From Siphonodentalium dalli (lineage: Eukaryota; Mollusca; Scaphopoda; Gadilida; Siphonodentaliidae), in contig CP136066.1 in assembly GCA_032622095.1 (NCBI GenBank), forward strand, positions 150,116,224-150,180,223: a stretch of 64,000 nucleotides of DNA, read 5' to 3'. This document shows positions 41,801 through 45,366 of the stretch, in pieces; the first letter of the stretch is position 1, and every line of letters starts with the position of its first letter. The notes under the pieces were generated by a model. The model made no database searches. It saw nothing but the letters and a program-made list of their open reading frames with translations, and was not told the origin of the DNA. The position numbers and the translations under genes were made by a program.

Positions 41801-44800
41801 CACTAATTTGTTTGGGAGCATTATATTCATCCACAACACTGACAATATCATACACTATAGTATAAACTTAAAGCCTAACTTAAGTCGCCCATGGGTCATT
41901 TCAGAAAAAATGGCAATATTGTACCCCAGTAAGGCCAGTTGAGTTTGAAAATGAACATCCAATATCTTAGTGACTATGATAAGAACAAAGAACAACTTTA
42001 TAAATTGTAATTAGTCTCCAGAATTTGGCAGAAACGTCAATGACAATACGTCACATTACGTGGCATAGCCTATCCCAGTATCAGAAGAATGTGTTTATTT
42101 ATCAATACATTGTTACAACTTACAGTTACATAGTACTAGTAGTATAGTACTAGTACTACTACTACTAGTACTAGTACTACTACTAGATGATACTTGGAAT
42201 TGGATAAGTCAGCCAAATAAATTCAACTACAACTTCATGAATGCACACGATCAAACACATTATAGTGAGATGAATCAGTAGCCAAAAACAAGCGAAAGCT
42301 TAACATTTGCCTAAAGGTACAGGTAAATTGAATTTATTAAAAGATTTATCGATGACGATGTATTTTTACTAATTTTCAAATTTTCAAATTTCTTTATTGG
42401 AATTATCATTTCGACGTAATCCATAAATACATGTATTATAAACATAACATTGAACACAAATGAACAGACATATATAAACACTAATAGTTATATCTGTAAA
42501 TAACATATTGTATTTCATTAAATTGTTAATGTTGTAACTTGTATAAAAGGTGTGTTTCAGGATGAGAAAGATTATAGTTATCATAAAAAAATAGTTATGT
42601 CAGGTTATGTCCTAATAACATCTATATTATTCTATTTGACTTTTAAATAAGAGCTGACATTAGGGTGGGTTATGTTTGAATAGATAATCGTTTTTTCATA
42701 GCTTCTTTTATGTATTTACATACTTGTTTAGTACTTGTGAAGGTTGATGGATTCAGTATGGCTTTGGCGTTATTCATATAATGACTAATGTGGAAAATGT
42801 TGTATTTACTTCTTATATCATTATATAGCCCACAATGTAATAGAAAATGAGTTTCGTTTTCAACCTTATCCGGACAATGTGGACAAAATCTTTTTAACTC
42901 ATCTATTGGTTTTGGTTTTGTGTATCTCAGAGTTTCTATATTCAATGTGTGTGCACTTATTCTCATTTTAGTTAGTTCTTTTCTGAGATCTTTTGGTATA
43001 TTGAAACTAAGATAGTCTCTAAATTTGGATCCTGTAATGATTTTACTGTAGAATCTTAATTTCCCCTCGTTTGAGGTTTTCATTCGTTTATATTCGTTTG
43101 CTATCTTTTTGTTGTAAGTGTTCCTTATTACATCTTTAAATTGTGAATCTTCAAAATTATCTATTCTGGTGTCTACAAATTTTACAATTTTAGTTATGTT
43201 GTTTGACCACGAGAAAGCTGGTTTTATTCTTTTCAGTTCCATGTCTTCTTTAAAAGCTGCAATTAAGAGTTTATGTTGTTGTGATTCGCCATGTTTGACT
43301 GTTAGGCCCATCAACCTTTTGTGGAATTTAAATATCCCATGAAGTATTGTCAGGTGTACTGGCAATGCTTCCACTTCTGAGTATACTGCTATGTTTGTAG
43401 ACTTGCTGTTAACTCCCAGTATATCTTTCAATATGCATGTGTATGTTTTGTCAACGCAAGAGCTAAAGAGGTTTTTAAGTGAGTTAGAGTTAATTTTAAA
43501 ATCAGATATCCATATTTCTGATCCATAAGTAAGTATGGGGAGAATCATCGAGTTAATTAGACACATCCAATTTCTGACAGATAAGTTTGGAAATTCTTTT
43601 AATTTACCTTTCAGTGCATAATATGCCTTCTTTGCCTTATCTGACAGGTTTGATGCGGCTGATATCAATTTACCACTCTTGTGAAATATTATCCCTAAAT
43701 ATTTATATTCTTCGACCATTTCTAGTGTTAGAGGTCCATAGTAAAAAGAGTTGGTATTAAAATTAGTATTTCCATTTTTTGAGAAAATGATAGTTTTTGA
43801 TTTGTTTGAGTTAACAGATAGTCTCCAATCTATACAGTATCTCTGAAATGAGTCAAGACATGACTGCAGGCCTTCAGGTGTCTCTGAAATTAAAACCAAG
43901 TCATCAGCATATAGGAGATGGTTGAAATGAATAGAATTTAAAGTAACGGGGTCAGAACGGTTCTTGTCTATGTAGTCTTTTAAATCATCTATATATAGAT
44001 TGAAAAGTATGGGGCTGAGACTATCACCCTGTTTCACCCCTAGATCTGCTTTGAATGGTTCACTATATCCATTCTGTAATTTACACGAATAGTAGGTATT
44101 GGAATACATATTTTTCACAATATGATAAAATTTTCCATTTATTCCTTTCTCTCTCAGTTTCTGAAATAAGTATGGTCTATATACAGAGTCAAATGCTTTT
44201 CTCAAGTCAATAAATGCTGTGTATATTTGCTTATCTTCTTTTTGTATATATTTATTTAATAAAGTTTTCATGACAAATAAATGATCAGTTGTCCTACAAT
44301 TCTGTCTGAATCCTATTTGATTCATTGATAAACCGTTTCCACTTTCTAAAAATTCCCCAAGTCTTCTTTGTAGTATATTTGTGAATAACTTTCCGATACA
44401 GCTAGATATGCTTATCCCTCTATAATTGTTGCAGTCTGTTGGATCTCCTGATTTGTGGATAGATGTTAGGAGGGAAAGATTCCATTCTGAGGGAAATATT
44501 CCGCAATCTAAAATTTTGTTGAAAAACTTCGCTAAAATCAAAGACATTGTGTCTGAGCTATGTTTAATGAATTCATTTATGATCAAGTCTGGACCCACAC
44601 TTTTATTCATTTTCAAGTTAGTTACTGCTTTTTTAATTTCAGCACAATTTATAGGAGTATTCAGGTGATTATTCTCATCCTCTTCATATAGGTTTACTAG
44701 TAAATTTTACTGACGGCGACGCCGTGGCGTCCTTAGAAACTGAAATGGATTGACCCAATCTGGAAAAGATCAGGATTGAAACATACCTTTTCAATAATAC

Positions 44801-44912
44801 CGAGTTCCCCCTTTTGAAAAATATCTCGAACAATTAAGGCGGCTCTGTGTGATACAGCAACAGACGCTGAAAGTAATCGCATAAATGTCGGGGCAGATCC
44901 TGTGGACGCCAT
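14554..44912 (-). CDS. BPNT1: 3'(2'),5'-bisphosphate nucleotidase 1, complete gene (7 coding exons)
   Basis: Magnesium-dependent, lithium-sensitive phosphatase of the inositol monophosphatase superfamily. The family removes the 3' phosphate from PAP, the by-product of cytosolic sulfation. Seven exons join in frame (44787-44912, 33676-33777, 28370-28480, 23461-23509, 18456-18599, 15633-15778, 14554-14829) to 317 aa; the human protein has about 308. All family landmarks are present: GEE at residues 74-76, WVDPLDGT at 117-124 and KKWDTCAPE from 246. Family-specific blocks [20 protein letters not shown] and RVGGAG also match. Introns run from 0.8 to 11 kb and are packed with repeats, a 5'-truncated LINE, a Helitron and hAT elements, but no exon is interrupted. 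It is transcribed divergently from SCYL1. Identification is by remembered similarity to vertebrate BPNT1; the gene name is very secure. Confidence 0.96.
15028..15470. repeat. Tandem repeat block with CGGACGGACGG tail (BPNT1 intron 6)
   Basis: Three units of about 160 bp containing 'atttggttcagttcac', 'ttcaatctaaaattatcatc' and 'cataactcagtcaaaatcat', ending with a CGGACGGACGGACGACAGA tract. This is a typical molluscan tandem-repeat-bearing element. It fills most of the intron between exons 7 and 6. Confidence 0.8.
15633..15778 (-). CDS. BPNT1: BPNT1 coding exon 6
   Basis: 146 nt with acceptor TTTTAG and donor GTATCT. It completes the split glycine and encodes [20 protein letters not shown], then [20 protein letters not shown] and [16 protein letters not shown] and RVGGAG are diagnostic of the BPNT1 branch. 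Phase 0 at its 3' end. Confidence 0.96.
16080..16900. repeat. Degenerate ~120-bp tandem repeats with an 83-bp exact-type duplication
   Basis: Recurrent 'tttcaagaattactatgg', 'gatggttcttgcaaagaag' and 'acctgttgaccc' blocks give about six diverged units. At 16111-16280 an ~83-bp unit ('tgattggaaagatatattta' to 'agaaatgagttgtg') is duplicated with almost no change, so that step is recent. A diverged further unit appears near 17800-17900. Confidence 0.75.
16901..17799. other. BPNT1 intron 5 sequence, nothing recognised
   Basis: AT-rich. Short open frames at 17272-17508 and 17331-17546 overlap on opposite strands with no recognised domain. No element borders could be supported. Confidence 0.4.
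17900..18220. repeat. ~150-bp tandem repeat, two units
   Basis: Two diverged units share 'aaaactatacagg', 'gggtgtgtcatcataaa' and 'atcgcatcggatagca', ending in a 'cagacaggtgg...cagacagac' tract. It lies 236 bp from BPNT1 exon 5. Confidence 0.7.
18456..18599 (-). CDS. BPNT1: BPNT1 coding exon 5
   Basis: 144 nt with acceptor TTTGCAG and donor GTAAGT, phase 1 in and phase 1 out. It encodes [20 protein letters not shown] followed by [19 protein letters not shown] and CIWGAIGL. It is nearly colinear with the human protein ([20 protein letters not shown]). Confidence 0.96.
18680..20379. other. BPNT1 intron 4 sequence without a gene
   Basis: No exon recognised apart from BPNT1 exon 5 upstream. The only structure is a palindrome at 19205-19300: TACATGGAGATTTAATACCT faces AGGTATTAAATCTCCATGTA, with a 24-nt loop and partly matching flanks ('gttatct'/'agataac'). 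Confidence 0.6.
20380..20725. repeat. Tandem repeat, ~175 bp, two units
   Basis: Units share 'aatgtcaataactttgcc', 'gaactcaa', 'gtgcgcaggttccc' and 'tgtgtcaagtttaaaaa'. It resembles the block at 31320-31985 ('ggtgcacaggttcccatg'). Confidence 0.65.
21004..21608. mobile_element. TA-flanked MITE carrying a captured pearl monomer
   Basis: Terminal inverted repeats CTCTCAGGTGCCTAATAAT and ATTGTTAGGCACCTGAGAG are flanked by TA on each side (mariner-like target). Inside, 21225-21356 is a reverse-complement pearl monomer ('aatgactcgttcctatttac', 'atggattgaattttgaaatc'). It has C-rich and G-rich tracts but no transposase. Confidence 0.75.
21850..23246. mobile_element. Palindromic GCATTCTCTTATA MITE split by a nested hAT element
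   Basis: TTAA-flanked (21846-21849, 23247-23250). Left end CCCTTTCATGATGGGAGCTG; right end CAGTCATGGATGGG. Removing 22044-23152 plus one 8-bp copy restores a continuous family member ('gcgaggctccaggcccctatg' to 'ggagactcac'). Confidence 0.82.
22044..23152. mobile_element. Non-autonomous hAT element, 1109 bp, 8-bp duplication
   Basis: Ends TAGTGATGAGCCGATTGTC and GATTATCGGCTCATCACTA, with a perfect 8-bp target duplication CCCCTATG (22036-22043 and 23153-23160). The subterminal zones repeat CCGATT many times, probably transposase-binding sites. No BED or transposase frame was recognised inside. End sequence and duplication length indicate the hAT superfamily. Confidence 0.9.
23461..23509 (-). 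CDS. BPNT1: BPNT1 coding exon 4 (catalytic DPLDGT exon)
   Basis: A 49-nt micro-exon with acceptor TTCACAG and a donor at GTAGTA. It encodes [16 protein letters not shown] plus the first base of a split glycine codon. It carries the superfamily metal-binding motif D-P-L-D-G-T (Asp119 and Asp122). The GTAGTA donor is weaker than those of the other introns. Confidence 0.95.
23559..23871. mobile_element. TTAACCTCTT-family MITE, 313 bp
   Basis: Begins CTCTTAGCTGCTATATGTCA after TTAA and ends AACAGTGAAGAGG before TTAA. It lies 49 bp from BPNT1 exon 4 on its acceptor side, close to where branch point and polypyrimidine signals would be. The other copy is at 7981-8291. Confidence 0.75.
23880..24639. 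other. BPNT1 intron 3 sequence, nothing recognised
   Basis: 23927-24163 is open on the plus strand, but the product has no recognisable domain. The remainder is AT-rich without clear repeats. Confidence 0.35.
24640..24730 (-). repeat. Terminal fragment of a CAGTGTTCA-ended element
   Basis: Read on the minus strand it begins CAGTGTTCATGCTGGACC and continues into 'ttggcc/ttggcaaa' stretches. It is the counterpart of 32487-32645 (CAGTGTTCACGCTGGACC). CAGTG ends fit hAT elements. The rest of the element is missing. Confidence 0.6.
25033..26092 (-). mobile_element. BED-type hAT element copy 1, 1060 bp, 8-bp duplication
   Basis: Ends TAGAGATGGGCGGTTGTG and GGTTAACCGCCCATCTCTA; perfect duplication CCAAATTC at 25025-25032 and 26093-26100. 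Subterminal arrays of GGTTTC. The BED-finger frame (minus strand, 25742-25993) is shifted after MAEHDDKR, and the CxxC zinc ligands are lost from the frame. It lies in BPNT1 intron 3. Confidence 0.92.
26588..27708 (+). mobile_element. BED-type hAT element copy 2, 1121 bp, nested in Helitron
   Basis: Ends TAGAGATGGGCGGTTAACC and CCGCCCATCTCTA with a perfect duplication CTATCGAC (26580-26587, 27709-27716). Orientation is opposite to copies 1 and 3. It carries the only uninterrupted BED-finger frame of the three copies. Confidence 0.93.
26707..26940 (+). CDS. BED zinc-finger fragment of a hAT transposase
   Basis: 77 codons from ATG at 26707. [19 protein letters not shown] is followed by [15 protein letters not shown] and then [18 protein letters not shown] and KCAAC match the BED finger (W/F aromatic pair plus CxxC). 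The first of the two closing ligands reads Tyr ([10 protein letters not shown]) where the family has His, so zinc binding is doubtful. The frame then runs into non-coding sequence after a possible donor (CAA|GTCAGT). No catalytic DDE core is present. Copies 1 and 3 have the same frame broken. Confidence 0.7.
   Translation: MAEHDEQTSPVWKYFSKKDKKSKCAACNIYAERSSHGEIARRINYVASVYTYFRRSKHNTSQFISHVILIIKAVQIL
28173..28342. mobile_element. Near-perfect 170-bp palindromic MITE beside BPNT1 exon 3
   Basis: Two ~83-nt arms starting CAGTAATGTCATAAATAATC are inverted with hardly any loop (centre TTGTTTCAACAA at ~28257). TA on both sides (28171-28172, 28343-28344) and CAGT ends fit a mariner-type MITE. It lies 27 nt inside intron 3 from the exon 3 donor, so the BPNT1 transcript should fold into a long hairpin there. 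Related single arms: 6391 and 7882. Confidence 0.85.
28370..28480 (-). CDS. BPNT1: BPNT1 coding exon 3
   Basis: 37 codons from [13 protein letters not shown] to DLKDVQEQD, corresponding to the variable loop before the DPLDGT motif (human DLPSEEVDQELIEDSQ region). Acceptor TTTAAG, donor GTGAGT, phase 0. A 170-bp near-perfect palindrome lies only 27 nt beyond the donor side. Confidence 0.93.
28577..28885. repeat. Two-unit 151-bp tandem duplication
   Basis: 'tacggcattcatttataatg' and 'tttgcttcagcaaatggctt' recur 151 bp later, followed by 'ctgttattggagaat' and 'tcattgcagtttc' in both units. Situated in BPNT1 intron 2 near exon 3; a C13-type run follows at ~28885. Confidence 0.8.
28900..29827. 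other. BPNT1 intron 2 sequence without a gene
   Basis: It contains scattered quasi-palindromes of the form GGGAGAA..TCACTTCTCCCT (near 29000 and 29260, again at 39830) but no exon. Confidence 0.4.
29828..30480 (+). pseudogene. hAT transposase C-terminal (dimerisation) remnant
   Basis: 30219-30419 encodes [20 protein letters not shown] followed by [10 protein letters not shown], the typical hAT C-terminal dimerisation signature (S-E-R-A-F-S). A one-base frame change near 30410 separates it from the continuation [15 protein letters not shown]. The upstream region has repeated 'ttagcc/gtggctac' stretches and GTCGACC blocks, perhaps the element end. The catalytic core is missing. Confidence 0.72.
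30481..31319. other. BPNT1 intron 2 sequence, nothing recognised
   Basis: Purine-rich block 30700-30800 ('gaaagaagtgtg', 'gtaggaaagataatgaagta' repeated). No exon or element border supported. Confidence 0.4.
31320..31985. repeat. ~168-bp tandem repeat, four units, ACGGACGG tail
   Basis: Units share 'aaaattatgcatgttgc', 'tctaagtcgaaaaagggg', 'cggacagacgtcataatc' and 'gcaggtgcacaggttccc'. The block ends in ACGGACGGACAAGC and 'tacccccctaacttcgttg'. Same general architecture as 15028-15470. Confidence 0.8.
31990..32400 (-). pseudogene. Non-LTR reverse transcriptase, 3' terminal fragment
   Basis: The minus strand encodes [20 protein letters not shown] then [20 protein letters not shown] and [13 protein letters not shown], the zinc-knuckle-like C-terminus common in invertebrate LINEs (CxC...H....C). 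It then shifts frame into [20 protein letters not shown]. The RT palm is missing. A dead, strongly 5'-truncated copy from a different LINE lineage than the one at 42375-44710. Confidence 0.78.
32487..32645 (+). repeat. Terminal fragment of a CAGTGTTCA-ended element
   Basis: CAGTGTTCACGCTGGACCG followed by four spaced TTTAGCCAAA/TTTGGCCAAA motifs. Mirror partner of 24640-24730. The repeated TTGGCTAAA motif looks like subterminal transposase-binding sites. Confidence 0.6.
32650..33675. other. BPNT1 intron 2 sequence with a long G tract
   Basis: Holds an uninterrupted run of more than 20 G at about 32778-32800 and 'tttatatatataatttat'. No exon other than BPNT1 exon 2 at its upper edge. Confidence 0.55.
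33676..33777 (-). CDS. BPNT1: BPNT1 coding exon 2
   Basis: 34 codons between acceptor TTTAAAG and donor GTATGA. It encodes [14 protein letters not shown] and ends [10 protein letters not shown]. The terminal GEE holds the first metal-binding glutamates of the IMPase superfamily. Phase 0 on both sides. It is a short exon that is easy to miss because it makes no long ORF. Confidence 0.95.
33890..35476. mobile_element. Foldback element, ~480-bp arms, interrupted by a MITE
   Basis: Outer ends CGATATCTCCCCC and GGGGGGAGATATCG. The left arm (33890-34064 plus 34694-~35010) is the inverse of the right arm (~35015-35476). Recognisable blocks are 'taccataataatataaaata', 'ttaatttgctttatatagtc' and repeated GGGTATCTTCCCCCC. 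Each arm also repeats a ~170-bp unit internally. It lies inside BPNT1 intron 1, within ~113 bp of exon 2. Foldback/MITE class; no coding capacity. Confidence 0.85.
34065..34689. mobile_element. TTAA MITE, 625 bp, nested in foldback arm
   Basis: Ends AGGGGTACTGTACAC and GGGTACAGTACCCCT with TTAA at 34061-34064 and 34690-34693. The opposite foldback arm reads 'gggttaagttaaac' at the matching point, i.e. one TTAA only, giving an in-cis empty site that proves both boundaries. Confidence 0.94.
35905..36110 (-). repeat. LINE-type 3' tail with TATCC repeats
   Basis: On the minus strand it ends 'gtgtattggaaataaaatat' followed by (CCTAT)n, as in 3' tails of non-LTR elements that finish in short tandem repeats. 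No coding part. Confidence 0.5.
36209..36741. mobile_element. Two CATGACGG-ended palindromic MITEs, one truncated
   Basis: A truncated copy 36209-~36320 begins CCCTTTCATGACGGGAGCTG after TTAA. A full copy 36441-36741 has ends TCCTTTCATGACGGAGCTG and CAGTCATGAAAGGA with TTAA on both sides. The full copy has a doubled core ('aaatattgttaggc' twice). Confidence 0.78.
36825..37829. other. BPNT1 intron 1 sequence with repeat scraps
   Basis: 36827-36870 is a lone end of the CATGACTGG MITE family. 36900-37040 is an inverted relative of 54070-54200 ('gagaattgattcagtgattc'). 37155-37391 is open and richer in C, but its product is not recognised. Confidence 0.45.
37830..38290. repeat. ~200-bp tandem repeat, two to three units
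   Basis: Shared 'ataaaaggtgtaagtgg', 'gtatatgaatgcaattt', 'atgtccgggt' and 'aattcacaaatttgt' blocks separated by about 200 bp. Confidence 0.72.
38972..39561. mobile_element. TTAA MITE, 590 bp
   Basis: Ends AGGGGTACTGTACGCCA and TGGCGTACAGTACCCCT, flanked by TTAA (38968-38971, 39562-39565). The interior resembles the 34065-34689 copy ('gcctattaacctgagcgttt', 'attttatggctccagtcata'). Confidence 0.9.
39566..42124. other. BPNT1 intron 1 sequence without a gene
   Basis: Features seen: a two-unit 109-bp duplication at 40388-40555 ('tggatgaaactactca' twice) and hAT-like CAGGGTTTCC / GGAAACCCTG sequences at 40098 and 41561. No exon signature supported. Confidence 0.4.
42125..42190. repeat. ACT/AGT triplet microsatellite, palindromic
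   Basis: Interleaved AGTACTAGT and ACTACTACT triplets, self-complementary over most of the tract, so it can form a hairpin on either strand. Confidence 0.8.
42375..44710 (-). mobile_element. 5'-truncated non-LTR retrotransposon (LINE) in BPNT1 intron 1
   Basis: The RT ORF is still open, followed by about 285 bp of 3' UTR with CCAATAAAG and a tail of repeated TTTGAAAAT. The 5' end stops inside the linker before the RT, so the endonuclease is missing. It is in the same orientation as BPNT1 and begins only ~75 nt after the exon 1 donor. The uninterrupted frame points to a young insertion. Confidence 0.9.
42670..44616 (-). CDS. LINE reverse transcriptase (5'-truncated ORF2)
   Basis: 648 codons from the first Met; the frame is open to about 44709 ([21 protein letters not shown] precedes the Met). 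RT palm motifs: SVGPD at 6-10, YRGIS at 65-69, [10 protein letters not shown] at 135-144, [13 protein letters not shown] from 193 and YADD at 236-239 with the catalytic Asp pair. After the thumb ([12 protein letters not shown]) comes a long C-terminal domain with a CCHC-like knuckle (C578, C581, H590, C595; [19 protein letters not shown]). No stop or frameshift seen in the RT. The clade is not assigned; the QGDSLSP and C-terminal knuckle fit the large I/Jockey-like non-LTR assemblage. It cannot move on its own because the endonuclease is missing. Confidence 0.92.
   Translation of the reverse strand: MKMNKSVGPDLIINEFIKHSSDTMSLILAKFFNKILDCGIFPSEWNLSLLTSIHKSGDPTDCNNYRGISISSCIGKLFTNILQRRLGEFLESGNGLSMNQIGFRQNCRTTDHLFVMKTLLNKYIQKEDKQIYTAFIDLRKAFDSVYRPYLFQKLREKGINGKFYHIVKNMYSNTYYSCKLQNGYSEPFKADLGVKQGDSLSPILFNLYIDDLKDYIDKNRSDPVTLNSIHFNHLLYADDLVLISETPEGLQSCLDSFQRYCIDWRLSVNSNKSKTIIFSKNGNTNFNTNSFYYGPLTLEMVEEYKYLGIIFHKSGKLISAASNLSDKAKKAYYALKGKLKEFPNLSVRNWMCLINSMILPILTYGSEIWISDFKINSNSLKNLFSSCVDKTYTCILKDILGVNSKSTNIAVYSEVEALPVHLTILHGIFKFHKRLMGLTVKHGESQQHKLLIAAFKEDMELKRIKPAFSWSNNITKIVKFVDTRIDNFEDSQFKDVIRNTYNKKIANEYKRMKTSNEGKLRFYSKIITGSKFRDYLSFNIPKDLRKELTKMRISAHTLNIETLRYTKPKPIDELKRFCPHCPDKVENETHFLLHCGLYNDIRSKYNIFHISHYMNNAKAILNPSTFTSTKQVCKYIKEAMKKRLSIQT
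44787..44912 (-). CDS. BPNT1: BPNT1 coding exon 1 (start codon exon)
   Basis: 42 codons beginning [14 protein letters not shown] and ending GELGIIEK, followed by donor GTATGT. It matches the N-terminal helix region of BPNT1 (human MASSNTVLMRL...GDLGIVEK). The splice is phase 0. The ATG at 44912 is the only start giving the family N-terminus. A truncated LINE begins about 75 nt into the following intron. Confidence 0.94.
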
Positions 44913-45252
44913 TTTTCAACAAACACCTTTATGTTGTACTGTCGTAAAAGGGAGCAAAGTCTTCGATTCAGTACTAGAACTGATTTTTAAACTACTATAT
45001 TATATAAAATGCCTTGATATTACATAAAAATTGAGCAATTTTTAGTGTTTTAGTATTTTCCATAATTGTTTGGTTATACTCAACTTATAGCGACAGGGAT
45101 GAAAGTAGTATTTATCGCCGCGCAGGTGCGCGAAAACACAACACTTCCGTGTTTTCGTTTTAGTCAACACTGCCGACACGTCAGTTAAAAATGACGTGCT
45201 TAAAAGTTTCAAAACTACCGAATTGAATTTTGGTTGTCCAGAGAATTAGACA
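44913..45252. promoter_or_regulatory. Bidirectional BPNT1/SCYL1 promoter region
   Basis: This is the whole gap between two divergent start codons, so both promoters and 5' leaders must lie here or overlap the exons. It contains CACGTCA (45177-45183) and TGACGTG (45192-45198), an 8-nt-spaced pair of CRE-like sites in opposite orientation. A perfect 9-bp inverted repeat CGAAAACAC/GTGTTTTCG (45131-45139, 45149-45157) has an ETS-like ACTTCCG (CGGAAGT on the other strand) in its loop. It is locally richer in CpG than its surroundings. No TATA box is evident at a sensible place. Function is inferred from layout and motifs. Confidence 0.7.
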
Positions 45253-45366
45253 ATGTGGTCTTTTTTCTCTCGCGATCCCGCTAAGGACTTTGGTTACGAA
45301 GTTGGGGAGAAGATAGCTGGTTTAGAAGACAAGTCAATCTGGTCTTTGCATCATGGAAAGAAAAAG
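45253..45366 (+). CDS. SCYL1: SCYL1 coding exon 1
   Basis: 38 codons from ATG at 45253 to the donor AAG|GTAGAC. MWSFFSRDPAKDF is the conserved SCYL1/SCYL-family opening. Head-to-head with BPNT1, with 340 bp between start codons. Confidence 0.91.
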
